From JAUHWL01 sp964416385 (lineage in GTDB: Bacteria; Bacteroidota; Bacteroidia; Flavobacteriales; Schleiferiaceae), in assembly GCA_964416385.1 (NCBI GenBank), contig CAYQDW010000001.1:29214-93213 (forward strand): a stretch of 64,000 nt of DNA, read 5' to 3'. The notes under the pieces are model-generated. The model was not told the origin of the DNA. It ran no database searches and was given only the letters and a program-made list of their open reading frames with translations. A program made the position numbers and the translations under genes. Positions 8,804 through 16,409 of this stretch are shown in pieces (the stretch's first letter is position 1; each line of letters begins with the position of its first letter).

Positions 8804-9485
8804 GCGCCAGCTGGAAAAGGATAGTGACACATTGGTACAAGATACAATAGACATTATTGGTGATAATCATATCGCAACCTCTAAGGATACGCCACTTAGG
8901 CCAGATGCCTTTGACATAAGCGATAAGGAAAAGATCAAGCTTATCGCAGAAAAGTTTAGAGATATCATGGAAATCATGGGGTTAGATCTTACCGATGATA
9001 GCCTGAAAGGAACGCCAAACCGCGTTGCTAAAATGTATATTGAAGAAGTCTTTTCTGGCCTTAATCCGGCAAATAAACCAGATATAAAGTTGTTTGAGAA
9101 TAAGTATCAATACAACCAAATGCTGGTGGAAAAGAACATCACCCTGCATTCTTACTGTGAACATCACTTTGTACCTATTTTGGGTCATGCACATGTGGCT
9201 TACATAAGCAATGGTCATGTTATCGGACTCAGTAAAATAAATCGCATTGTGAGATACTTCGCCAAACGGCCACAGGTACAAGAACGGCTTACAGAGCAAA
9301 TAGCACAAGAGCTAAAACACATTCTTAAAACAGAAGATGTGGCTGTGATGATAGATGCAGAACACTTGTGCGTTTCAACCCGTGGTATTGAAGATACCAA
9401 TAGCAGTACAGTTACAGCGCACTATAGTGGTAAATTTTTAGAAAAAGATGTTAAAAGTGAGTTTCTAGCATACATACAAGGGTAA
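8763..9485 (+). CDS. folE: GTP cyclohydrolase I
   Basis: Converts GTP to 7,8-dihydroneopterin triphosphate, the first step to folate and biopterin. Zinc ligands are C132 and H135 (YCEHHFVP) and C203 (HLCVSTRG). The ATG at 8763 gives 240 residues and a 41-base overlap with the PTPS gene. An in-frame GTG at 8793 would cut the overlap to 11 bases, and the conserved part starts well after both. Folate-derived MTHF is an antenna chromophore of many photolyases, and this gene lies upstream of phr in the same run. Confidence 0.95.
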   Translation: MKLRETLLNTVELKRQLEKDSDTLVQDTIDIIGDNHIATSKDTPLRPDAFDISDKEKIKLIAEKFRDIMEIMGLDLTDDSLKGTPNRVAKMYIEEVFSGLNPANKPDIKLFENKYQYNQMLVEKNITLHSYCEHHFVPILGHAHVAYISNGHVIGLSKINRIVRYFAKRPQVQERLTEQIAQELKHILKTEDVAVMIDAEHLCVSTRGIEDTNSSTVTAHYSGKFLEKDVKSEFLAYIQG

Positions 9486-9530
9486 ACAAACCATTACCTT
9501 AGCCGCATATATAAAATGAAGACTTGCTAG

Positions 9531-9662
9531 ATGAAGTTGATAAAGCGACTGAGAAGACTCCTTGAAATAAGAAAAGAAAATAAATCCACATCTAAAGATT
9601 CTGAAATAGAACGCCACCGCAGTGAGAACGCCTTGGTAGAGATAGAGTTGCGTGATAAATAA
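9531..9662 (+). CDS. Small 43-residue ORF in the light island
   Basis: A short, strongly charged reading frame starting MKLIKRLRRLLEI and ending in an acidic EIELRDK tail, with 45 bases to folE and 9 bases to phr. It fills most of an otherwise unexplained 186-base gap in a tightly packed operon, which is the main reason to call it. The first half is basic and amphipathic; no signal peptide or cysteine is seen. I do not recognise a family. It could be a small regulatory peptide or a non-coding spacer. Confidence 0.45.
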   Translation: MKLIKRLRRLLEIRKENKSTSKDSEIERHRSENALVEIELRDK

Positions 9663-9671
9663 CGCATATTA

Positions 9672-10979
9672 ATGGACAATCAAAACATCGTTTTTTTTTG
9701 GTTTAGAAGAGACCTTAGGCTTGACGATAATGCTGGCCTATATCACGCCCTAAAGTCGGGTATGCCAGTACTTCCTGTGTTCATATTTGATACAGATATT
9801 TTGTCTAAGCTCACTAATCCTGCAGATAAACGTGTTTTATTCATTCATAAAGAGATACAAAGTTTAAAGCAACAGCTCGAAGCCCTCGGAAGTACATTGT
9901 TGGTATTTCATGGTAAGCCACTAGAAATTTGGCAAAAGCTAATTGCACAATATCCTATTAAAGAGGTGTATTGCAATAGAGACTACGAGCCCTATGCGCG
10001 AGAAAGGGACAAATCTTTATACGATTGGTTTTTGACGCAGAACATCTCTTTTAAAGGCTATAAAGACCAAGTTATTTTTGAGAAGAATGAAGTGGTAAAA
10101 GCAGATGGTAGTGCGTTTTTAGTGTTTTCTCCTTACATGCGTAGATGGAAAGAAAGACTTTCAGACAAAGATCTACAGCCGTTTTTATCAAAAGAGCTAC
10201 TTCCTGAGAATCTATACAAATCAAGTCCAAGTACGCTGCCTAGTTTAGCAGATATGGGCTTTACACCCGAAGATGTAGCTTTTCCAGAGCGTGATTTTGA
10301 TCAAAAAGTTATCGCCAACTATCATAAAAACAGAAATTTCCCTGCCATTAAGGGGACGTCTCGTTTAGGTGTACACCTTCGATTTGGCACCATAAGCATT
10401 CGTAAGTTGGCTCAATTTGCCATTAAACAGGATGAAAAATATCTCAATGAATTAATTTGGCGAGAGTTTTTTATGATGGCATTGTACTTTACCCCAACTG
10501 CCGTAAACAAAGCGATAAAGCCAAAATATGACAGAATTGTTTGGGAAAATAATGAAGCACACTTTAAGGCTTGGTGTACCGGGCATACCGGGTACCCAAT
10601 TGTTGACGCAGGTATGCGCGAGTTAAACCAGACAGGCTTTATGCATAATCGGGTACGTATGATTGTTGCCAGTTTTTTAACCAAACATCTTTTGATTGAC
10701 TGGCGCTGGGGCGAGGCTTATTTTGCAGAAAAACTACTAGACTATGAGCAGAGTAGTAATATTGGTGGATGGCAATGGGCAGCAGGCTCTGGCCTTGATG
10801 CGGCACCTTATTTCAGGGTCTTTAACCCTACCACACAAGCAGAAAAATTTGACCCAAAGAATGCCTACATTAAAAAATGGGTACCAGAATATGGAACGCC
10901 TGCTTATGCCAAGCCAATAGTTGAACATAAATTTGCGAGAGAACGTGCTTTAGCACGCTTTAAAGAAGCCCTTCAATAA
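9672..10979 (+). CDS. phr: Deoxyribodipyrimidine photolyase (class I CPD type)
   Basis: Repairs UV-induced pyrimidine dimers using blue light. 435 residues. The N-terminal alpha/beta antenna domain has the FWFRRDLRL motif (about 9-17). The FAD-binding helical domain has GTSRLGVHLRFG (about 227-238), ELIWREFF and the WQWAAGSGLDAAPYFR segment. That last segment is class I-like (WQWAASTGTDAAPYFR in well-known members), and there is no DASH-type extension. It is the last gene of the light island, so repair would be co-induced with carotenoids. Confidence 0.94.
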   Translation: MDNQNIVFFWFRRDLRLDDNAGLYHALKSGMPVLPVFIFDTDILSKLTNPADKRVLFIHKEIQSLKQQLEALGSTLLVFHGKPLEIWQKLIAQYPIKEVYCNRDYEPYARERDKSLYDWFLTQNISFKGYKDQVIFEKNEVVKADGSAFLVFSPYMRRWKERLSDKDLQPFLSKELLPENLYKSSPSTLPSLADMGFTPEDVAFPERDFDQKVIANYHKNRNFPAIKGTSRLGVHLRFGTISIRKLAQFAIKQDEKYLNELIWREFFMMALYFTPTAVNKAIKPKYDRIVWENNEAHFKAWCTGHTGYPIVDAGMRELNQTGFMHNRVRMIVASFLTKHLLIDWRWGEAYFAEKLLDYEQSSNIGGWQWAAGSGLDAAPYFRVFNPTTQAEKFDPKNAYIKKWVPEYGTPAYAKPIVEHKFARERALARFKEALQ

Positions 10980-11046
10980 TTTCCTGATAAAACTCATTCG
11001 TGAACTTACGAAAAGGTCAAATCTTAGTCCAGATAATTATTTAGAA

Positions 11047-11068
11047 CTAATCCAAATAATTAGCTTTG
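11047..11068 (+). promoter_or_regulatory. feoAB promoter with overlapping palindrome
   Basis: TAGCTTTG (11061-11068) is a perfect -7 box 8 bases before the feoA ATG. A perfect inverted repeat CTAAT-N7-ATTAG (11047-11063) overlaps its upstream edge, and TTAG-AA-CTAA (11041-11050) adjoins it. Such AT-rich palindromes at feo promoters are often Fur or DtxR-type sites; which regulator acts here is unknown. No good TTTG is seen at -33. Confidence 0.5.
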
Positions 11069-11076
11069 CGCACTTA

Positions 11077-11343
11077 ATGAATAGGCCAAAAAACACCGTG
11101 CTACTAGACGCCCTAAAGCCAGGATATAAAGCCCAAATAAGCGGTTTTAATGAGGATCTTATACCCATTAAAATGTTAGAAATGGGCATGTTACCTGGTA
11201 GTGAGGTACTCGTAAAACGTATATCGCCATTAGGTGACCCCATGCATATTAGAGTTTCTGGGTTTGATATGGCGTTGCGAAAAGATGAAGCGGCTTTTGT
11301 TTTTATTGATGCTAATTCTATAACAAAAGAAGGCGAGGAATGA
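11077..11343 (+). CDS. feoA: Ferrous iron transport protein A
   Basis: 88-residue cytoplasmic SH3-like protein of the FeoA family that supports FeoB. Typical segments are the KMLEMGMLPGSEV core (about 33-45) and the SPLGDPMHIRVSG stretch (about 51-63). The stop overlaps feoB by 4 bases (ATGA). The ATG lies 8 bases from a TAGCTTTG box, so the mRNA may have almost no leader. Confidence 0.95.
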   Translation: MNRPKNTVLLDALKPGYKAQISGFNEDLIPIKMLEMGMLPGSEVLVKRISPLGDPMHIRVSGFDMALRKDEAAFVFIDANSITKEGEE

Positions 11344-13427
11344 AGGTAGCTTTAGTTGGTAATCCCAATACAGGAAAAACCTCGCTATTCAATAAGCTTA
11401 CAGGCCTTAATCAAAAGGTTGGTAATTATCCCGGTGTAACCGTAGATAAAAAAATAGGTTACTGCAAACTTCCCTCCGGAAAAAAAATTGAACTTGTTGA
11501 TTTACCGGGTACCTACAGCCTAAATGCCAGTAGCCGAGACGAAGAAATTGTTACCCAAGCGCTTACTAGTTCAGATTTTGAAGATTTTCCCGATGCCGTA
11601 ATTGTTGTGGCTGATGCTACAAATCTCAAACGCAACTTGCTGCTTTTTACACAAGTTTATGATTTGGGCTTACCGGTAATCTTGGTACTAAATATGGTTG
11701 ATCTACTTACGCGCATCGGTATGCACGTTGATGCTGAGGGGCTACAGAAACATTTTGAAGTTCCAGTAATCACTATTAATGCAAGAAAAGGTCAAGGTAT
11801 TGATGCATTGCTCGAACAGTTAGAAAAGCCTTTTATTACGCCAAAGAAGCTGATTTTTGATCCTGAAACCATAGCGCAAGAACTCATTAAACGTACGCAA
11901 GAGGTAATCCCAGAAATTTCACCCTATGCCGCTTGGTTACTCGTAAATACACCACAGCCAGATTTATTACCAGAACAAACAAATGTGCGCTTAGAAGAGA
12001 TTAGGCAAGCGCACAAAGTTATAGCACAACGCAACCGCGTAAAAGAAACGGTAAGGCGTTATCAATATATAGATGAGGTGATAAAGAAGTATGTGCTTCA
12101 AAGTGCTGATTCGTTCTTAGACATCACCAAAAAACTAGATCCCATCTTTACGCATAAAATATGGGGATTCGTTATTTTCTTCGGGTTACTCGCCCTCATC
12201 TTTCAGGCTGTATTTAGTTGGAGTACTTGGCCAATGGAGGTGATAGAGACCTTCTTTAGTGATGTTAGCGGATGGTTTATCCGTAATTTACCAGAAGGGC
12301 CGGTAGCAGAAATGCTTGCAGATGGAATTATCCCAGGTATTGCTGGTGTACTTGTTTTTATCCCGCAAATAGCCATCTTATTTGCTTTTATCGCCCTGTT
12401 AGAAGAAACTGGGTATATGAGTCGCGTGGTTTTCTTAATGGATCGCGTAATGCGTCAGTTTGGTCTAAATGGTAGAAGTGTTGTGCCTTTACTTTCAGGA
12501 ATGGCGTGTGCAATACCTGCCGTAATGGCTACCCGCGGCATTGAAAACTGGAAAGAACGCATGACTACCATCATGGTTACGCCTTTAATGACGTGCTCCG
12601 CGCGCTTGCCGGTGTATACCATTTTAATTGCATTGGTTATTCCAGAAAAGCGCATCCTGGGCATTTTTAATCTACAGGGGTTAACGCTTATGGCGATGTA
12701 TGCCTTTGGGTTTATCATGGCACTTTTGGCGGCGGTAGTATTTAACAAGATCTTAAAAAGCTCGCGCAAAGGTTTTTTGATTATGGAAATGCCTCCGTAT
12801 AAATTACCACACGGTAGGAACGTACTGATTACAATTATTGAAAAAGTAAAAAGCTTCGTTTTTACGGCAGGTAAAATCATAATCGCCATATCCGTAATCT
12901 TATGGGTGCTAGCAAGATTTGGTCCAACAGAACGTAAACAGCAAGCTATTGCAGCTATTGAAAAGCAGAGTAAGATCGAAAACTGGGATGAAAGTACCAC
13001 GTCTCGTAAGTTGGTGGCTGCACGTTTAGAAAACAGTTATATCGGCATTTTTGGTAAATCTATTGAGCCTGCAATTAAACCACTCGGCTACGATTGGAAG
13101 ATTGGTATTGCGCTACTGAGCAGTTTTGCAGCACGCGAAGTTTTTGTGGGTACAATGGCAACTATTTATACTGTAGGTGATCAAAACACTGAATTTAGTG
13201 TACGGGCAAAAATGGCAGCCGATGTTGATGAAAACGGTAATCCGCGATATTCTTTAGCAGTTGCCGTGTCTTTACTGCTGTTTTACGCTTTAGCAATGCA
13301 ATGTATGAGCACACTTGCTGTAGTATATAGAGAAACCAAAAGTTGGAAATGGCCCATCATTCAATTTGTATATATGAGTGGCCTGGCGTATTTGATGTCT
13401 TTAATTGCTTATCAATTATTACGCTAA
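11340..13427 (+). CDS. feoB: Ferrous iron transporter B
   Basis: 695-residue inner-membrane Fe(II) transporter. The N-terminal G-protein domain has P-loop GNPNTGKTS (about 7-15), DLPGTYSL G3 and NMVD G4 motifs. The C-terminal part holds two Gate repeats (including MACAIPAVMATR and SSFAAREVFVGTMATIY). Normal length for the family. It is coupled on both sides: ATGA overlap with feoA, and TAATG overlap with the small Cys-rich gene downstream. Confidence 0.96.
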   Translation: MKVALVGNPNTGKTSLFNKLTGLNQKVGNYPGVTVDKKIGYCKLPSGKKIELVDLPGTYSLNASSRDEEIVTQALTSSDFEDFPDAVIVVADATNLKRNLLLFTQVYDLGLPVILVLNMVDLLTRIGMHVDAEGLQKHFEVPVITINARKGQGIDALLEQLEKPFITPKKLIFDPETIAQELIKRTQEVIPEISPYAAWLLVNTPQPDLLPEQTNVRLEEIRQAHKVIAQRNRVKETVRRYQYIDEVIKKYVLQSADSFLDITKKLDPIFTHKIWGFVIFFGLLALIFQAVFSWSTWPMEVIETFFSDVSGWFIRNLPEGPVAEMLADGIIPGIAGVLVFIPQIAILFAFIALLEETGYMSRVVFLMDRVMRQFGLNGRSVVPLLSGMACAIPAVMATRGIENWKERMTTIMVTPLMTCSARLPVYTILIALVIPEKRILGIFNLQGLTLMAMYAFGFIMALLAAVVFNKILKSSRKGFLIMEMPPYKLPHGRNVLITIIEKVKSFVFTAGKIIIAISVILWVLARFGPTERKQQAIAAIEKQSKIENWDESTTSRKLVAARLENSYIGIFGKSIEPAIKPLGYDWKIGIALLSSFAAREVFVGTMATIYTVGDQNTEFSVRAKMAADVDENGNPRYSLAVAVSLLLFYALAMQCMSTLAVVYRETKSWKWPIIQFVYMSGLAYLMSLIAYQLLR

Positions 13428-13594
13428 TGATAATTCAATATCTAATCATAATTGCGGCGCTAATATTGGCAATCATCTGGTTAATCAAAAGCTTAATCGC
13501 ACCATACAAGGCTAAATCATCATGTGGCAGTGCCTGCGGATGTTCTACATCCACCATAAAAAAATTACAGGGCCAGGAGGTTATTAAACCGTAG
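13427..13594 (+). CDS. FeoB-associated Cys-rich membrane protein
   Basis: 55 residues. One N-terminal membrane helix (about 3-27) is followed by a short cytoplasmic tail with three cysteines (C33, C37, C39; CGSACGC). This matches the small FeoB-associated family (PF12669 type) usually found directly after feoB. The start was placed at 13427, where the ATG shares a base with the feoB stop; a longer in-frame extension would run back inside feoB. The last 11 bases overlap the convergent gene on the other strand. The Cys cluster may hand over or sense iron, which is inference. Confidence 0.88.
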   Translation: MIIQYLIIIAALILAIIWLIKSLIAPYKAKSSCGSACGCSTSTIKKLQGQEVIKP

Positions 13595-15020
13595 CCTTAT
13601 CTTTTTCCTTCTTTTTTGAGTTATATCCGAAAAGACGTTTTTCTTTAATCATGTTATCCACATAGGCCGGTAGGCAATTTTCCCAACCTGATTCGCCTGT
13701 GCGGATTTTGCGCAATACTTCACGACTAAAGATATCCATGATGGTCTCGTCATAATCAACAATGTCAATTAAACGCCCGTTGTAAACCAGATAATCATAA
13801 AATGCACGAATTCGTGGATGTACTTTCAGGTCTTTAAGCGTAACAGGCGGTTGGTCTTTATCTTGTTTAAATGGATACACATATACTTTTATGTCCTTCG
13901 CGAAAAGACGACCAAAGGCTTCTAAAATACCTCCTGTTAGATTTCGATAATATTTTTCATTAAATACCTCTATGAGGTTTGGAACGCCCATAATCAAGCC
14001 CATGCGCTTGTTAGAATAGCGGGCGAAATAATCTACCAGCTTAAAATATTCTTGGTAGTTTGAAATTAAGACCGTTTGTCCAAGAGAGCAGAGTATATCC
14101 GCACGATCCATAAAGTCTTGTTCATCTAACTCACCCTCGGCCAACAAATTATTGAGCGTAATTTCAAAGAGCACAACAAGTTTTTCTTTATCCACTTTGC
14201 GCTCTTGGGTAAACATGCGATATCCCTTTTTTATCATATCGATGTTTACTTTGGTAACAGGCCTAAAGCTACCTCTAATGGCCAAAATATTCTTCTTGTA
14301 AAGAAGGTCGGCAGGTAAAAGGTTATTGCCTTCTGGGCCAAAAATAACAGCCTCGGTAAAGCCATGTTTAATAAGCTGGAGGCTCATTAAGCGGTTATCT
14401 ACCTGTTCAAAATCTGGGCCTTCAAAATTGATCATATCAATTTCTATAGCATCTATAGAAATGTTGTCGTATAGCGAGTAGAGAAGCTTTTTTGGTTCTT
14501 TGTATAGATTGTAGGCAGAGTGAATCAAGTTTACGCCCATTTGCCCAATGGTTTCTTGCTGGTACTTGGCTTCACTTTCATGCATCCTAATGTGGATGAT
14601 TATATCATTTGGCTCTTTGTTAGGTGCTGTTTGAAAGCGGATTCCCATCCACCCATGACCTCTAAAACTTTTGCTAAAGTTGATGGTGGCAACCGTATTA
14701 GAAAACGAAAAGAATTTTTTATCGGGATGCTTTTCGCGGCTAAGGCGCTGTGTAATTAGGCTATATTCATGCGTTAGCATTTTTCTTAAGCGACTCTCTG
14801 TTACATAGCGATTGTCTTTTTCAATGCCATAAATTGCATCAGAGAAATCTTTATCATAGGCGCTCATGGCTTTGGCAATGGTGCCAGAGGCACCACCAGC
14901 TCTAAAAAAATGACGAACAGTTTCTTGCCCTGCGCCAATCTCGGCAAACGTGCCGTAAATAGAATTATCTAAATTAATACTAAGGGCTTTTTGTGCAGCC
15001 GTAAGAACAAAGTTATTCAT
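13584..15020 (-). CDS. Conserved protein of unknown function (478 residues)
   Basis: A full-length, well-formed gene without signal peptide or membrane segments, so probably a cytosolic protein. The N-terminus (FAEIGAGQETVRHFFRAGGASGTIAKAM, about 26-53) is glycine-rich and looks strongly conserved. The C-terminus is lysine-rich. I do not recognise a characterised family. I found no HxGH-type nucleotidyltransferase motif, P-loop or other catalytic signature that would justify an enzyme name. It is convergent with the feo operon, and its own TACTTTTG box lies 19 bases before the start. Confidence 0.85.
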   Translation of the reverse strand: MNNFVLTAAQKALSINLDNSIYGTFAEIGAGQETVRHFFRAGGASGTIAKAMSAYDKDFSDAIYGIEKDNRYVTESRLRKMLTHEYSLITQRLSREKHPDKKFFSFSNTVATINFSKSFRGHGWMGIRFQTAPNKEPNDIIIHIRMHESEAKYQQETIGQMGVNLIHSAYNLYKEPKKLLYSLYDNISIDAIEIDMINFEGPDFEQVDNRLMSLQLIKHGFTEAVIFGPEGNNLLPADLLYKKNILAIRGSFRPVTKVNIDMIKKGYRMFTQERKVDKEKLVVLFEITLNNLLAEGELDEQDFMDRADILCSLGQTVLISNYQEYFKLVDYFARYSNKRMGLIMGVPNLIEVFNEKYYRNLTGGILEAFGRLFAKDIKVYVYPFKQDKDQPPVTLKDLKVHPRIRAFYDYLVYNGRLIDIVDYDETIMDIFSREVLRKIRTGESGWENCLPAYVDNMIKEKRLFGYNSKKKEKDKATV

Positions 15021-15039
15021 GAGGGAATCATTACGATTA

Positions 15040-15047
15040 CAAAAGTA
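15040..15047 (-). promoter_or_regulatory. -7 box of the 478-residue unknown gene
   Basis: On the minus strand this reads TACTTTTG, a perfect TAnnTTTG box 19 bases before the start codon. No TTTG at the -33 position. Confidence 0.5.
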
Positions 15048-15104
15048 CTATTGATGATACTGTTAAGTGATGATTTTTGTTCTCTTTTCAACGCAATATT
15101 GTTA

Positions 15105-16349
15105 CTATTCGTATCTCAATGCCTCAATTGGATTTTGGCGAGAAGCTTTTAAAGCAGGGTATATACCGGCAATTATGCCAACAACTATACAAATGATTAA
15201 AGCAATAATAATCCACGTCCACGGGATGAAAAATACGCCACCAACAAACGCAGCAACAGCGTTGCCAATAATGATCCCCAATATGACACCAATAACACCA
15301 CCTAGCTGGCAGATGGCTATCGCTTCTATCAAAAATTGACCAAGTATGGTATTGGCTTTTGCGCCAATTGCTTTGCGTGTGCCAATTTCTTTGGTGCGCT
15401 CTGTAACAGAAACAAGCATGATATTCATAAGTGCAATTGCTGCACCAAATAAAGAAATCATACCTATGAGAAATGCGCCAGTAGCAACAACTTGAATGTT
15501 AGATATCAGCATTTGGGCAAGGTTATCACTGCGTTCTATGGCAAAATTATTTTCTTCTTTAGGCCTTAGTTTTCTAACGGCCCGCATGGTTGCAATTGCT
15601 TCTTGTTGGCAGGCATCTAACAAATCGCCATTGGGCGCCATAACACTTAAGGTATAAGAAGGGCTAGACCGTGCTAATGAGGTTCTGGCATTGGTTACTG
15701 GTACAAAAACAACGCGGTCGCCACTCAAAAAACCACTGCTACCTTTGGTTGCTAATAAGCCAACCACTTGGTAGCGTTTACCGCTTATGCTGATGACTTG
15801 CCCTATTGGGTTTTTATCGGCAAAAATGGCATTAGCTATATCCTGCCCAATAATGGCAACTGGGCGCCCTTCGTTTACGTCAATAGAAGAAAAGTTTCTC
15901 CCGGAGTCAAATTCATAGCCTGCTGTGGTAAAGTAGTTTTGATCTACGCCCCAAACCAATACGTTAGGATCTGTTTTTTCGGCTTTGTGCTTTATTTCTG
16001 CGGTGCCTGTAACAGTAAATGCAATAGAAACTTGGGCACTTTGAAAAGAAAAACGTTCTTTAAAGTTGTTGGCCTCAGCAAAAGTGAATTTTTTATAGGT
16101 CTTTGGTTTGGTTCCGCGTTGACCAATTCTAAAGCCATTTGAATTACTGCGAAGGGTAAAAGTGTTGGCCCCAAGACTACTAAAATTACCTTCTAAAGAT
16201 TGTTTTATAGCATCTGTGGCAGATAAAATACCAACAAGCGCCATAATGCCGAAACTGATAATAAGTGCCGTTAACCACGTTCTAAGGCGTTGCGCGCGTA
16301 CAGCATTAATCGCCAGCTTGATGTTGTCAACAAACAGGTCGCGATTCAT
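15105..16349 (-). CDS. ABC transporter permease, MacB/FtsX type
   Basis: 414 residues. N-terminal membrane helix (about 24-46), a large periplasmic MacB-core domain (about 50-270), then three membrane helices forming the FtsX domain with the family motif TERTKEIGTRKAIGAK (about 315-330). Such permeases work with a separate ATPase and usually a membrane-fusion protein to drive export or mechanotransmission at the envelope. Neither partner is next to it here, so they must be encoded elsewhere. Substrate unknown. Confidence 0.92.
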   Translation of the reverse strand: MNRDLFVDNIKLAINAVRAQRLRTWLTALIISFGIMALVGILSATDAIKQSLEGNFSSLGANTFTLRSNSNGFRIGQRGTKPKTYKKFTFAEANNFKERFSFQSAQVSIAFTVTGTAEIKHKAEKTDPNVLVWGVDQNYFTTAGYEFDSGRNFSSIDVNEGRPVAIIGQDIANAIFADKNPIGQVISISGKRYQVVGLLATKGSSGFLSGDRVVFVPVTNARTSLARSSPSYTLSVMAPNGDLLDACQQEAIATMRAVRKLRPKEENNFAIERSDNLAQMLISNIQVVATGAFLIGMISLFGAAIALMNIMLVSVTERTKEIGTRKAIGAKANTILGQFLIEAIAICQLGGVIGVILGIIIGNAVAAFVGGVFFIPWTWIIIALIICIVVGIIAGIYPALKASRQNPIEALRYE

Positions 16350-16394
16350 TGTGTTTTAGTTATGCGGTAAAACTAAGGTTTTTAAACGTGTAAC

Positions 16395-16402
16395 TACCTT
16401 TG
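16395..16402 (+). promoter_or_regulatory. -7 box of the phosphodiesterase fusion gene
   Basis: TACCTTTG, perfect TAnnTTTG box, ending 7 bases before the ATG at 16410 and followed by CGGCAC. The short distance implies a leaderless or almost leaderless transcript. Confidence 0.55.
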
Positions 16403-16409
16403 CGGCACG

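Noticed and set aside
9672..10979. DASH-type cryptochrome
   Set aside because: Length 435 and the WQWAAGSGLDAAPYFR segment fit class I CPD photolyase; no DASH extension.
13343..13426. 28-residue extension of the FeoB-associated small protein
   Set aside because: It lies entirely within feoB; the ATG at 13427 fits the family size and the membrane anchor.
13584..15020. Nucleotidyltransferase (NadD-like) assignment for the 478-residue protein
   Set aside because: No HxGH or SxTxxR-type motif could be found.
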